Source: a virus. From it: 41,668 bases of DNA. Shown here one piece after another: positions 1 through 8,300 of the stretch (its first letter is position 1; each line of letters begins with the position of its first letter). The stretch covers positions 1-41,668 of the IMG/VR virus record IMGVR_UViG_3300042198_000072. One strand, written 5' to 3'. The notes under the pieces were generated by a model, which saw nothing but the letters and a program-made list of their open reading frames with translations, had not been told where the DNA came from and searched no databases. A program made the translations under genes and the position numbers.

Positions 1-127
1 CTCGCACGCTCGACAGGTCGCCCGGCGGGCTTGGTAGGCATTCCAGGGGACGATACGACCGCCCCGCCAGAGGTAGCGACCGACCGCCAGGGCCAGGGAG
101 AGGATCATCGCCGCAAGCGTCAGCCGC
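1..127. repeat. Terminal direct repeat, left copy (circular closure)
   Basis: These 127 bases are identical to 41542-41668. A gene runs in frame across the join, so the repeat most likely marks a circular or circularly permuted molecule. A length of exactly 127 matches a common assembler k-mer, so it is probably an assembly overlap and not a biological terminal repeat. Confidence 0.93.
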
Positions 128-333
128 CGGCGGTTTTTCGAGTAGACCGGAATCGGGGGAAAGAGAGCCGCTTCAATGTACTGCCTGAACAAAAACCACG
201 GATTAACCCCGTTTTTTTCTATGCAAAGCTGGCATCCGTGATCGGACACGATGATCGAATTGTCCCTTAGTCCCGTGCAGTTGTGGCGATCGGGTCCAAG
301 GGTCACACGACGACGACAGGGAGGGAGAGGCAT
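1..333 (-). CDS. Cys-rich membrane-anchored protein, 5' part (continues at 41541)
   Basis: This is the start of a 181-residue protein that is split only by the contig ends. It begins at ATG 333, overlapping by one base (TAATG) the stop of the tail gene at 333-1841, so the two are translationally coupled. It continues in frame from position 1 into 41541 and stops at 41329. The N-terminal 75 residues hold a DHGCQLC segment and then a basic stretch leading into a single hydrophobic helix (about residues 70-86, LTLAAMILSLALAVG). After the join come CxxC-type pairs resembling a small zinc ribbon. No function is recognised. Its position at the end of the tail operon suggests a virion or assembly accessory. 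Confidence 0.7.
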   Translation of the reverse strand, partial: MPLPPCRRRVTLGPDRHNCTGLRDNSIIVSDHGCQLCIEKNGVNPWFLFRQYIEAALFPPIPVYSKNRRRLTLAAMILSLALAVGRYLWRGGRIVPWNAYQARRATCRACE

Positions 334-1841
334 TAGAGGGGCTCCACTAGAAAATCGCATCCAAAAACGCCGTTGTTTGGCCCGCCGCCGAAGCTATTGG
401 TAGACGTGTTTCCGAATCGACGACAATCAGGCGTGTATTCTCGTGTTCTCCACGTTTGCGGGGGAAAACTTGTTAGGCTGCTATCTTGCCAACACGTCGA
501 AGGGTCCGTCACATATGGGCCAGGGTTGTAGTTATTACAGACCGCTATTTCATTTGGGACCGGGGTCGGTTGGGCCGCCAGTAATCCAACCGGGTCACAC
601 AACCAACCAATGGGGGTACATCCAGTAAACCCGCAGGGGTTGGGCGGGGGGATCGGGTTGGATTGAGAGTAGGTTGTTGCTGGTACGTTTAGGCTCCCGC
701 CGATAATATCGCCAATCCGGTCGGTTGTCGCTGTCCGACGATGCCGGAAAGATCCGACGAACTCATGATTTAACGCACCCGTGCATGGGTAAGGCGTGAT
801 CGTATGCCGGACTCCAACACGATGAGAGCCCGAATAACCCGAATTATTGACACCGTTTCCAATTCCGCTTGTGTATGGGTTGAAGTTGAAATTAGCGCCT
901 TTCCCGCCGGTGAAAGGGGACGCCTCCCAATTTCCTGCGCTGCTTGGGAAGTCCGTCGACGAATAGCTGGCTTGCTGGACAACCCCATCGTAAGCCGTCA
1001 TTACTGTGCGATTGATGACCCACTCCGCGACCGACCCATCAAAATCGGACTTGTAGTTGCACTGAATCGGGTCAGCGGGAGCCTTACATCCCGAGTTGCT
1101 TGCATTCGAGCACCCGCCAGCAAAGGTTGTTGTTTGCGTTGCCCGGTATCTTAACTGATTAGGAAGATCTTCTTCCTTAACAATCGGCTGGCATCGCCCG
1201 TATAAACTAAGACCAAAGAGAAAGTAGTTCGCACATCCCGACGTTACATCAAAAGATCCTTCGGCCCGGTACATTCGCAAAATTGGGCAAATCCCAGGCC
1301 CTCGCGAATAGTCCAGCTTCCAGTAAAGGTCGATAGTCTTCATACCATCTGTGACGTAGAGCCTCCAAGGGTAAGCCCTGACAAGGTACGACCTCCAGCC
1401 TTGAAAATACGCCGGAACTGCAATTGCCGGCAATGGGTTCCCAGTCGAGAGATCAAGCGGGCCGCTATACTGCTTGGTTTGAAAATAGATCTTTAGTTGT
1501 TTGTCGTTTCGGATTCGCTCGCCCGTTTGGGTCGTTCCGTCAAAACTGAATTTTACCATGTATGAATCGTTGGTGTTTCGGCCGCCAAAGATCGCTGGCA
1601 GAACTAGGCCCATATAGCAAACGGCATCTAATACGCCGTTTTCTGTCCAAATTACTGTTTGGGCCTCTCGATTCCCACCCCAAACCGGGAGCGGACCGGA
1701 TGTCGTACACCCAGGAAAAGGGACTTGGTAGGCAATCGTCGGGCAGATCGGGACCAGGTTGACCGAACTAGGAGGGAACGACGACAGGCTGGGGGGAGGA
1801 TCGACCTCGACTTCCGCGCAGCACGCCCCGACGATGCCCAT
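333..1841 (-). CDS. Cys-rich tail tip / receptor-binding candidate
   Basis: The predicted protein has 502 residues and 19 cysteines spread over its length, which is high for a phage virion protein. It is also rich in Pro, Gly, Asn and Ser, especially towards the C-terminus. There is no coiled coil or obvious signal peptide. It starts at ATG 1841 directly after the TAG of the preceding tail gene and is followed by a TAATG-coupled gene. It lies after the tape measure and tail-tip genes, where siphophages usually carry receptor-binding proteins. Parts of the gene are visibly richer in A and T than neighbouring tail genes, suggesting recent acquisition. No family is recognised, so the tail-tip role rests on position. 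Confidence 0.6.
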   Translation of the reverse strand: MGIVGACCAEVEVDPPPSLSSFPPSSVNLVPICPTIAYQVPFPGCTTSGPLPVWGGNREAQTVIWTENGVLDAVCYMGLVLPAIFGGRNTNDSYMVKFSFDGTTQTGERIRNDKQLKIYFQTKQYSGPLDLSTGNPLPAIAVPAYFQGWRSYLVRAYPWRLYVTDGMKTIDLYWKLDYSRGPGICPILRMYRAEGSFDVTSGCANYFLFGLSLYGRCQPIVKEEDLPNQLRYRATQTTTFAGGCSNASNSGCKAPADPIQCNYKSDFDGSVAEWVINRTVMTAYDGVVQQASYSSTDFPSSAGNWEASPFTGGKGANFNFNPYTSGIGNGVNNSGYSGSHRVGVRHTITPYPCTGALNHEFVGSFRHRRTATTDRIGDIIGGSLNVPATTYSQSNPIPPPNPCGFTGCTPIGWLCDPVGLLAAQPTPVPNEIAVCNNYNPGPYVTDPSTCWQDSSLTSFPPQTWRTREYTPDCRRFGNTSTNSFGGGPNNGVFGCDFLVEPL

Positions 1842-2243
1842 CTATACCGTCTCCAGGTCTTCGCAGTCGTAAGCCGTCAACACATGGACGAGACCGCGTT
1901 TCCCTGCTCCGATCGGCTTTCCCGCCCCGAGCTTTTTCCCGACCAGTATCCGATTCCGGTCCCTGACCCTGACCTCTCGGCCCGTCTTCGCCCAGCCCGT
2001 CCCGTCCCATATCTGAACCTCCGCGTCGGCCGTCCCGCCTCGGACCAACTGCGTTTTGAGAACCGCCTCGACCTCGTCCGCATCGTTCACCATCGAAATA
2101 GCCAAGCCCGTCGCATCTCGACGGATCGCGAGCGGTGGGGAGACCGAGATCGACAAAAGCGAATTGATCGCGTCTACCAATGTATTGAGATCGGTAGCCT
2201 TGAGAACCGACCCCTTGCGGAACTGCGGGAGCTTCGACAGCAT
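1842..2243 (-). CDS. Small tail protein
   Basis: The predicted protein has 133 residues. Its N-terminus (FRKGSVLKATDLNTLVDAIN) resembles the opening of many small phage tail-tip and fibre-associated proteins, in which a short 'G..L.A..LN.L' helix is common. The rest is a mixed, charged domain with no recognised motif. It starts at ATG 2243 after a GGGGGG-type ribosome binding site and ends with TAG immediately before the ATG of the next gene. Co-transcription in the tail operon supports a virion role; a specific function cannot be given. Confidence 0.6.
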   Translation of the reverse strand: MLSKLPQFRKGSVLKATDLNTLVDAINSLLSISVSPPLAIRRDATGLAISMVNDADEVEAVLKTQLVRGGTADAEVQIWDGTGWAKTGREVRVRDRNRILVGKKLGAGKPIGAGKRGLVHVLTAYDCEDLETV

Positions 2244-2255
2244 GATCGGCCCCCC

Positions 2256-3035
2256 TTAGAACGGCAGGATAGAAGCAAAAGATGTCGACTCATAGGGGAG
2301 CGGACTAAGCAGTTCCCAGTCCCCCGTCTTGGGATTGACGAACTCGTTCCATTTCTTGGTTCGGTATGCGAATTTCAGGTCGACGTCCCAGGCCGTGATT
2401 CCGTTGGAGGTAAACCGCCGGCTCGCCCCGGCCGAGGTAAACAGGAGCTTGCCCGTCGGAAAGCCTTTGAACTCGCTGCTATTCACCATCCCCATCGCGT
2501 CGATAATCGTCGCGACGTCGAAGTCTCCCCATTCGCTGATCTTCAGAGACCAGACGGCCGACCCCATCTGTTTTCCGAAGTTTTCATCAAGGATCGTCCC
2601 GTCGGGGAACGTGTAGGTTCCCTTCGGGATGGACACCATCTGGGCCGAGATGTCGAGATTCTCTTCGACGTAGGTTAATTCTTCGGGCTGGTCTTCGTCG
2701 GCTCCCTCGGGAGTCTGGTAGCCGATCGTCACTAGGCAATCGGTAAACCCGACCGTCTTGGTATCCCCCGCGTCATAGCTCTTGCCGATCGGCTGCACGC
2801 GAAAGGTCTTCGCAAAACAGGGAGTCGGAATCCAAGGGTGTTGGGCTGGGCTTCGCCGGGTCGGGGTTGGGGTCCAGGCCCCTTGAATGATCCCGCCCAT
2901 GACGTCGTTGGCGAATGCGAACCGATCCGCCCAGCGAAGCTTAAACGTCCGCTCGGCCGACCACTTTCCATCGGAGAGGCTCTCAGTCCCCGACTTGTGG
3001 ATCTCGGTAAACGGGACCAGTGTCGGTAGCGTCAT
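2256..3035 (-). CDS. Distal tail / tail-tip protein
   Basis: The predicted protein has 259 residues and is soluble, with many aromatic and beta-rich stretches. It follows the tape measure gene directly with an ATGA start/stop overlap at 3032-3035, the position normally held by the distal tail protein in siphophages. No conserved motif is recognised, so the assignment rests on gene order. An alternative is another baseplate hub component. Confidence 0.55.
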   Translation of the reverse strand: MTLPTLVPFTEIHKSGTESLSDGKWSAERTFKLRWADRFAFANDVMGGIIQGAWTPTPTRRSPAQHPWIPTPCFAKTFRVQPIGKSYDAGDTKTVGFTDCLVTIGYQTPEGADEDQPEELTYVEENLDISAQMVSIPKGTYTFPDGTILDENFGKQMGSAVWSLKISEWGDFDVATIIDAMGMVNSSEFKGFPTGKLLFTSAGASRRFTSNGITAWDVDLKFAYRTKKWNEFVNPKTGDWELLSPLPYESTSFASILPF

Positions 3036-4933
3036 GCCAGCACCGCCCCCGCTGGAGATTCAGCGATTTTTTCGAGTAGCTTCGTCTGTTTTTGGGCTTC
3101 CGTGACCTGCTTTTCGCGCTGCTGCTCCGCCTTCTTTTCGCCGGCCTTTGTCGAAGCCCCCTGGAGCTTCTCCCAGAACGCCGCGACGTCGGTAATGGCG
3201 ACCGCCTTCTCTTTTTTTCCCGCTGTGTCGGCCTTGGCCGCGACCTTCTTCTGGTCGCCTGGTCCTGCCGCCGGCTCCTCCTTGTCGAGACCGGCCGCCT
3301 GGGCGATCAGCTTTCCTTGTGCGTCTCGACGCTGGGCGATCCGCTGCTCCCGCTTGGCCTCGCGCGTGTTCCACTGGGAATCGAGCGCGTCCAGCTCTTT
3401 TCCGAATCGCTCCCTGGCCGACTGCGTCTGGGCCTCGACCAGGTCGGGGAGTCCTTCGAGCTGTTCCGCGACCCCTTCCATCAACGGCTTAAAGTCGACG
3501 TTGAAGTCCGCCAATAGGTTGCCGCTCAGAATTTCGCCGATGTAGGTACCAATCGATGTAGCAAGGTTGCCAATGTTGGTGCCGAGGTTTTCCATCAACT
3601 GCATGACAGCGCCAAAGGCTGCTGAAGCGAAGGCGGGGAAGTCCTGAAAGACGATCTGAGCGTTCGCGATGAACGCCCCGAGCATCTCGACCAGGTTCAA
3701 GCCGAAGTTTTGAGCGTAGATCCAGACGTATTGAAAAGACAAATCCCAGTTTCGGATCGCCGCCGCGACCGCTTTGGCTTTGTCGATGATCCAGTCCCAG
3801 ACCGAGCCGATCCCGTCTCCGACATCAGACGCCGTCAGCCCGACCGCATCAAGAGAACCAATAACGACATCCCAGAGAACGCTACCGAGGGCCTGGGCCA
3901 TTTCGAGGATCGCCCCGAAGGTAGCTTGCCCGATCTCCATCACGACCCCGAGGGTATCGCTCATGACGGAGAGAGCCCCGTCGAGCGTCCCGAGGATATC
4001 GACCCCATCGAACCAGGAGAGAAACGTTTCCGCGATCTGCTGCCCGCCATCGATCAGGGGAGCGAACCAGTCCGCGACCGACTGGAGCCCCGCGACGACA
4101 TTTTCGCCGGCCCGCCTGACGCTTTCTTCCCAGCCATCGGAGCCAAAGATCGCCGTCGCCCGATCAACGCCGGCCTTGATGATGTTAAACATGGGCTCGC
4201 CGAAGACTCGGAGAGTATTGTTTACCCCGTCAGACATCGACGACATCAGGCCGTTAAACGTCTTCGCCTGCTTGTCGGTCATCCCTTCAAAGCGACCCAT
4301 CGCGTTTTCGAACTCTTTCCAAACCTCCGTACTGCTCGCCCCGGCCTTGGTCATCTGCTCCAGCTTGGCCCGTGAATCGACCGACAAAACGCCCAGCTCC
4401 GACATTCGCTGGGCCGCCTCGCCGAAAGGCTCGCCGGCTTGAATCTGCTGATACGCTCGACTGACCCACATCCCTAGCTCGGAGATGTCGACGCCGGCCG
4501 CCGCCGCCATGTCGCCGGTCATCCGAAGAACCTTTTGATGTTCCTCGGCTGGGATCTTGGCCATTTCGAGTTGTTTACTCGCCTGGAGAATTCCAGGCAG
4601 TTCAAACGGAGTTGTTGCCGCGAACGTGTTTAGATCCGCGATCCGCTTCTTCGCCGCGTCAGCCGATCCGAGTAGAACCTCCAGCGAAACCGCTGCCTGC
4701 TCGTAGCTGGCGTTTGCACTGATCATCGCCCCGGGGATCGATGCGACCGCTCCCGCGATCGAAGAGAATCCCGCCGCAATCGCGTTACCCGCCGCGATCT
4801 CCGCGACCCGTTGAAGGCTCCCATACGCCCCGCGAGCGACCCCCTCGACGGACTTCATCGCCGACCCGACCGCCGACGCACCACGGGCCGACAGTTGGAC
4901 GTAAGCGTCGAGAACCTTACGCTCGGCTACCAT
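3032..4933 (-). CDS. Tail tape measure protein
   Basis: The predicted protein has 633 residues from ATG 4933, which has GGAGG 8 nt upstream. An ORF extension to 5032 exists but lacks support. The N-terminal region has the tape-measure signature: a small helical start, an Ala/Gly-rich membrane-like stretch (AAGNAIAAGFSSIAGAVASI), then a segment close to 'FAATTPFELPGILQASKQLE', which is typical of this family. The C-terminal third is highly charged and helical (Lys/Gln/Glu-rich). It follows the frameshifted tail assembly chaperone, the standard order in long non-contractile tails. At about 0.15 nm per residue it predicts a tail near 95 nm. Confidence 0.88.
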   Translation of the reverse strand: MVAERKVLDAYVQLSARGASAVGSAMKSVEGVARGAYGSLQRVAEIAAGNAIAAGFSSIAGAVASIPGAMISANASYEQAAVSLEVLLGSADAAKKRIADLNTFAATTPFELPGILQASKQLEMAKIPAEEHQKVLRMTGDMAAAAGVDISELGMWVSRAYQQIQAGEPFGEAAQRMSELGVLSVDSRAKLEQMTKAGASSTEVWKEFENAMGRFEGMTDKQAKTFNGLMSSMSDGVNNTLRVFGEPMFNIIKAGVDRATAIFGSDGWEESVRRAGENVVAGLQSVADWFAPLIDGGQQIAETFLSWFDGVDILGTLDGALSVMSDTLGVVMEIGQATFGAILEMAQALGSVLWDVVIGSLDAVGLTASDVGDGIGSVWDWIIDKAKAVAAAIRNWDLSFQYVWIYAQNFGLNLVEMLGAFIANAQIVFQDFPAFASAAFGAVMQLMENLGTNIGNLATSIGTYIGEILSGNLLADFNVDFKPLMEGVAEQLEGLPDLVEAQTQSARERFGKELDALDSQWNTREAKREQRIAQRRDAQGKLIAQAAGLDKEEPAAGPGDQKKVAAKADTAGKKEKAVAITDVAAFWEKLQGASTKAGEKKAEQQREKQVTEAQKQTKLLEKIAESPAGAVLA

Positions 4934-5198
4934 CCTTGCCCGCCTCCCGTTCTCGTCTGCGTTTCCGCCGCTCTCGGGCGATTTCAAAGACTCGCGATTC
5001 GCTCGGCTGGAACTTAGTCGCGATCCAAACAAGCTGGTACGGGGTTAGCCGGAGAACCCCCTCGACGTCAATCTGGTTCGCGAAGCACTCCCGCAATAGC
5101 TTGCGATGCCAGGCAAAGTCGGCTTCTCCGCCATCGGCGACGTCGTCCGCCGATAGCCTTAAGTAGGGTCCGCCTCGCCCGCCGCGACCTCCATCTGT
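4917..5198 (-). CDS. Tail assembly chaperone, frameshifted extension (gpT-like)
   Basis: This -1 frame opens where the preceding chaperone gene (5159-5581) ends and overlaps the tape measure start by 17 bases. It would be reached by a -1 ribosomal slip on the six-A run at 5203-5198 (minus-strand reading C AAA AAA C). The product would be a fusion of about 221 residues: 128 from the upstream frame plus about 93 here. The extension is charged, with a final basic run rich in Arg, Glu and Lys. It has no ribosome binding site of its own. The layout is that of lambda G/GT, known across siphophages. The exact slip site is inferred. Confidence 0.65.
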   Translation of the reverse strand, partial: TDGGRGGRGGPYLRLSADDVADGGEADFAWHRKLLRECFANQIDVEGVLRLTPYQLVWIATKFQPSESRVFEIARERRKRRREREAGKDGSRA

Positions 5199-5581
5199 TT
5201 TTTGACACCGATGAAGTTGTCCATCGTCACCAGGTCGAAGACCCGCTCTAACTGAATCCCCGGATGTTCTCGACGGAGAGATAAAAACAAGGCATAGCGA
5301 ATGCCCGCCAGGGACTTCATTCCTCCCATGACCTCTTCGGACGACATCTGGGAGCATTCTTCATAGGCTCGATCGATCAGTCTCGTTTGAACCTGCGGAT
5401 CGGCTCCGCGCGTCGCCTCGATCACGTCCCGAAGCTTCTGGTACCTGAGCCATCGGACGCACTCTTCGACTTCGCCCAGGTTGAGAGGCTTGAACGCATG
5501 GACCGAGCCATCGGCCAGCTTGATCGGCATCGACGCCCCCAACAGGGACGCAATCCGATCCTGTTCGTTCATGTCGCCCAC
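5159..5581 (-). CDS. Tail assembly chaperone (gpG-like)
   Basis: The predicted protein has 140 residues from GTG 5581, with AAGGA six bases upstream; an ATG three codons in is the alternative. It is acidic and helical, opening with a short beta segment (PIKLADGSVHAFKPLNLGE) as in many tail chaperones. It sits between the tail tube candidate and the tape measure. Its last 13 or so codons overlap a -1 frame that continues to 4917, the classic two-product arrangement in which the short form and the frameshifted form coat the tape measure during tail assembly. Confidence 0.75.
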   Translation of the reverse strand: MGDMNEQDRIASLLGASMPIKLADGSVHAFKPLNLGEVEECVRWLRYQKLRDVIEATRGADPQVQTRLIDRAYEECSQMSSEEVMGGMKSLAGIRYALFLSLRREHPGIQLERVFDLVTMDNFIGVKKQMEVAAGEADPT

Positions 5582-5621
5582 GGGTGTTCCTTTGCTTCTG
5601 ACGGGAAAACGGGTTGATCAC

Positions 5622-6020
5622 TTAGACCAGCTCATAGTCCCCTTGGGACTTCCAAGAGAACGTGTACTTGACCGCACCGGAGACGCCAGACATGAGATCT
5701 AGCTCCGTCACCATCGCCTTGAGCGAAGGAATCGTCCGGCCGGTATAGAGGACGTTTAAGAGCGTTACTTCGGCCCCCGCTCGAATACCAAGCGATCCGG
5801 CTGGAAAATTGTCGTCATCCAGTACGCACTCGCAAGAGCCCTCCAAGCGAGTCGGTCCTGCGACCGATTCCCCTTTGCCACCGCTCCGCGCGTTGGTGAC
5901 GTCGTCTTCGTTGAGTAAGACTTCCTTGACGTTGAACGTCTTGCTCGGAAGCTTGTACCCCGAGATCTGGACGTAGCCCTCTTTGCCGTGCTTGTAGTCG
6001 GCCGACAATCCCTGGACCAT
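5622..6020 (-). CDS. Tail tube-like protein
   Basis: The predicted protein has 132 residues, beta-rich and without membrane segments. It starts at ATG 6020 behind GAGGG. Its size, and its position directly before the tail chaperone, fit a tail tube or tube-associated protein of the XkdM/gpV-like type, in which the tube protein precedes the chaperone. I see no diagnostic motif, so this is based mainly on synteny. The neighbouring 171-residue protein at 6081-6596 is the competing candidate for the major tube subunit. Confidence 0.55.
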   Translation of the reverse strand: MVQGLSADYKHGKEGYVQISGYKLPSKTFNVKEVLLNEDDVTNARSGGKGESVAGPTRLEGSCECVLDDDNFPAGSLGIRAGAEVTLLNVLYTGRTIPSLKAMVTELDLMSGVSGAVKYTFSWKSQGDYELV

Positions 6021-6080
6021 TTTTCAGCCCTCGCTATTTGGTTCCGCTCGTTCCTGTGCTGCTCGATCCGGAATGGTTGC

Positions 6081-6596
6081 TTATGCGACTCCAAGAATGG
6101 CGATGTCGTAGATGACCGTGTTCGCCCCTGAGTCGATCTTGAGGATGTCGCCGGTCGACGCCGTCACCGTCCATCCTTCATTGGATGCCAGGACCAGGAC
6201 GCCACCGGGAGGAATAACGACGATATCACTGGCATTCCCGAACGGGGTAGCGAACGCATTCGACGCCGCCCCGCCTACCAGGAGATTCCGGTCGGCCGTC
6301 GTCTCTCGGTTCTGGATCACGATCGCCTTGATCCTGGAGAATGAGATCGTCTGGCCGAAGCGGTTAGAGAGCGCCCCCGCCAGGTCCAGGTTCTCCGACG
6401 TCGCCGCGAGTGTTCGCTGGTCGGTAAACTTGTTGTTGATGTTGAGAGTCGCGCCCGGGGTATTGCCCGTGCCAAACGCAATTTCATAGTTCACGTCCAG
6501 CTTGTCGTCGTCGACCGCTGCTCCCAGGTCGCCGGCTTCCGTCACCTTCGAATTCAGCGAGACCCCGAGGCTCCCGCTTGCCTTGCTGATCGCCAT
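6081..6596 (-). CDS. Tail or head-tail structural protein
   Basis: The predicted protein has 171 residues with a beta-rich, low-charge composition rich in Asn, Thr, Ala and Gly, typical of virion surface or tube subunits. ATG 6596 follows an AAGGGGG ribosome binding site. It lies between the tail completion gene and the tube candidate at 5622-6020. It could be the major tail protein itself; sequence alone does not decide between the two. Confidence 0.55.
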   Translation of the reverse strand: MAISKASGSLGVSLNSKVTEAGDLGAAVDDDKLDVNYEIAFGTGNTPGATLNINNKFTDQRTLAATSENLDLAGALSNRFGQTISFSRIKAIVIQNRETTADRNLLVGGAASNAFATPFGNASDIVVIPPGGVLVLASNEGWTVTASTGDILKIDSGANTVIYDIAILGVA

Positions 6597-6598
6597 TG

Positions 6599-7012
6599 TT
6601 AAGCCCCCTTGTTGTGCTGTAGCCAGTAACGCATCAGGAAACGCCCCAGATAGACGTCTCCCGCTCCGTCGTCGTCAATCCCATAGGTCGGGTCCGCCTC
6701 GACCTGAGCCCGCAGGACGTCGACGACGCCGTCCCCGGGGGTGTAATCCTCCAGACAAACCAGAGCCCGCTCGGTCAAGGTCGCGACCTGGTTGTCCATC
6801 TGCTCGCCCGCGATCGTTACCGAGACGACCGACTGGACCAGCACCGTATCGCGTGCCGTCTCTTCCCGCGTGCTGTCCTCGCTGGCGACAATGCACCATG
6901 GCCGAGGCGTCCCGACCGGAGCCCGCAAGAGCCAGACCGATAGGCCGGACTCCCGAATCGTCCGGTCTTCGACCAGCCGCTCCCGAATCCAGGCCGCTAG
7001 TTCCCGCCTCAC
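6599..7012 (-). CDS. Tail completion / tail terminator protein
   Basis: The predicted protein has 137 residues. The start is GTG 7012, overlapping the upstream stop as GTGA at 7009-7012. The N-terminal helix (RRELAAWIRERLVED) followed by an alternating beta domain resembles tail terminator (gpU-like) and neck proteins of siphophages, which are encoded immediately after the HK97 gp10-like gene, as here. The family call is inferred from order and general fold composition. Confidence 0.55.
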   Translation of the reverse strand: MRRELAAWIRERLVEDRTIRESGLSVWLLRAPVGTPRPWCIVASEDSTREETARDTVLVQSVVSVTIAGEQMDNQVATLTERALVCLEDYTPGDGVVDVLRAQVEADPTYGIDDDGAGDVYLGRFLMRYWLQHNKGA

Positions 7013-7401
7013 GAATACTTCCCCGCCGCCAGTTGACGGATCACGTCGATCTCTTGGTTCAACGTCGACACCATCCAGGGCCTTGGCTTGATGTAGCGCG
7101 TCCCGACCTCCAACCAGAAACCGTAAATCACGTTCTGGGGGACGCCCGCCTTACCGATCAGCTTCGCCCGATCGATCTGCGTCCCGATCCCTTGCTGGAG
7201 CGTTCCGCGTCGTTTTCTCGGGGGCTCGCCGGGGTTGCTCGCTTCGTAGATGACCCCCTTTTTGCCCCGCCCCTTGTTCGCGCTCTTGCCGACCTTTGCC
7301 TTCATCTTCGAAGCAAGATGGAGCGTAGCCGCGACGATCCCATCCGCCGTGACGCTATTTAGCTCTTGCATTGCTTCGGGAATGTAGCTTTTGAACGTCA
7401 T
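7009..7401 (-). CDS. HK97 gp10-like head-tail joining protein
   Basis: The predicted protein has 130 residues from ATG 7401, which overlaps the upstream stop as ATGA. A basic central segment (KSANKGRGKKGVIY) followed by 'GFWLEVGTRYIKPRPWM' matches the usual HK97 gp10 / minor tail layout of an N-terminal helix, a basic loop and a conserved 'E.GT......PRPFM/WM' ending. These proteins join heads to tails. A longer upstream reading of the same frame to 7695 exists but lies wholly inside the upstream gene and is discarded. Confidence 0.75.
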   Translation of the reverse strand: MTFKSYIPEAMQELNSVTADGIVAATLHLASKMKAKVGKSANKGRGKKGVIYEASNPGEPPRKRRGTLQQGIGTQIDRAKLIGKAGVPQNVIYGFWLEVGTRYIKPRPWMVSTLNQEIDVIRQLAAGKYS

Positions 7402-8060
7402 GGCTGGCGCGAGACCTCCAGCTCCTGGAACTCGCCCAACTCCCGAGGCAGGACCGAGACGACCCGATAACGGACGCCGTTGACGTCGAACCAGATCGAC
7501 GGACCCCAATCGATCGAAAGGGTCTTGCCGACGACCAGGAAGATTCGGTCCTCGATCGTCCGCCGCCCCTGCTCGATCCGCTCGCTGTTCTGCGCCCGCT
7601 TGATCGCGCACGGAACCGACGCCGCGATCAGCCGCCGCCGCAAGATCGGGGCTCCCATGCCGTCCGCTTCGGACGTATCCAAGAGAATCGAGCATGTCGC
7701 CGCCCCCGTCGTCGACAGCTTTGGCTGGCGGGCGACCATCCGGTACCGCGTGTGCAATGTTGCATGAGCCGATTCGAGAATCTCGAACTCTCCCGGGAAC
7801 TGCGAGTCATTGACCGCCAAGATATCCCCTGGCTCGGGAATGAATCCCGCGAGCGAATTCTCCGCGATCGAGACGATCACGTCCCCCGTCCGGTACTTCC
7901 CGCCGCTGGCCGCGACCTCGCGGAAGTTGACCTCGCGCACAATCCCCCGAGGGGACAGGACCGAGTCCGATAGCGACTGGACAACAGACCGACGGACCAG
8001 GACGGTAAACTGGCCGTCCATGACCGCATCGTCCGTCGAGATGTCCAACAGCTCGGGCAT
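7398..8060 (-). CDS. Head closure / connector protein
   Basis: The predicted protein has 220 residues. The N-terminus (ISTDDAVMDGQFTVLV) carries the acidic 'DD...DG/AD.F' start often seen in head closure proteins encoded after the capsid genes. It contains a central stretch with GDILAVNDSQFPGEFEI, typical of small beta-barrels. It starts at ATG 8060 behind GGGGGTAACGG and is coupled to the gp10-like gene by ATGA. The connector role comes from gene order. Confidence 0.55.
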   Translation of the reverse strand: MPELLDISTDDAVMDGQFTVLVRRSVVQSLSDSVLSPRGIVREVNFREVAASGGKYRTGDVIVSIAENSLAGFIPEPGDILAVNDSQFPGEFEILESAHATLHTRYRMVARQPKLSTTGAATCSILLDTSEADGMGAPILRRRLIAASVPCAIKRAQNSERIEQGRRTIEDRIFLVVGKTLSIDWGPSIWFDVNGVRYRVVSVLPRELGEFQELEVSRQP

Positions 8061-8063
8061 CCG

Positions 8064-8300
8064 TTACCCCCTGAGTACCTGCGAGAATCCGCTCCCCTTG
8101 GTTGTCGATGTCGAGCCCGCCAGCCGAGCTAGTTCTCCCGTCGCCCAGTCGATTTCCGACTTCAAGCGCTCCATGTACTCCGCCCAGCTCACACTTTGGC
8201 CGTCGATCGAATAGGTCGGCTTTGGTGCCGCCAAGACCGCCGCCAGGTTGTCGGCCGCTCGATCGCGGATCAGCGTCAGAGTTGCGACGTCGTAGGGCAT
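8064..8300 (-). CDS. Small head-tail connector region protein
   Basis: The predicted protein has 78 residues, mostly helical, with a tryptophan-containing core (SVSWAEYMERLKSEIDWATGE). The start ATG 8300 overlaps the upstream stop as TGATG. Short helical proteins at this position are common between capsid and connector genes of HK97-like phages. No family-specific motif is visible. Confidence 0.6.
   Translation of the reverse strand: MPYDVATLTLIRDRAADNLAAVLAAPKPTYSIDGQSVSWAEYMERLKSEIDWATGELARLAGSTSTTKGSGFSQVLRG

Noticed and set aside
1-127. True phage terminal redundancy
   Set aside because: The repeat is exactly 127 bases, a common assembler k-mer, and a gene reads through it in frame once. 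A biological direct terminal repeat cannot be excluded but is less likely.
1659-2678. 339-residue plus-strand ORF opposite tail genes
   Set aside because: Antisense shadow with Arg/Asp/Pro-rich composition; both minus-strand genes here have ribosome binding sites and coupling.
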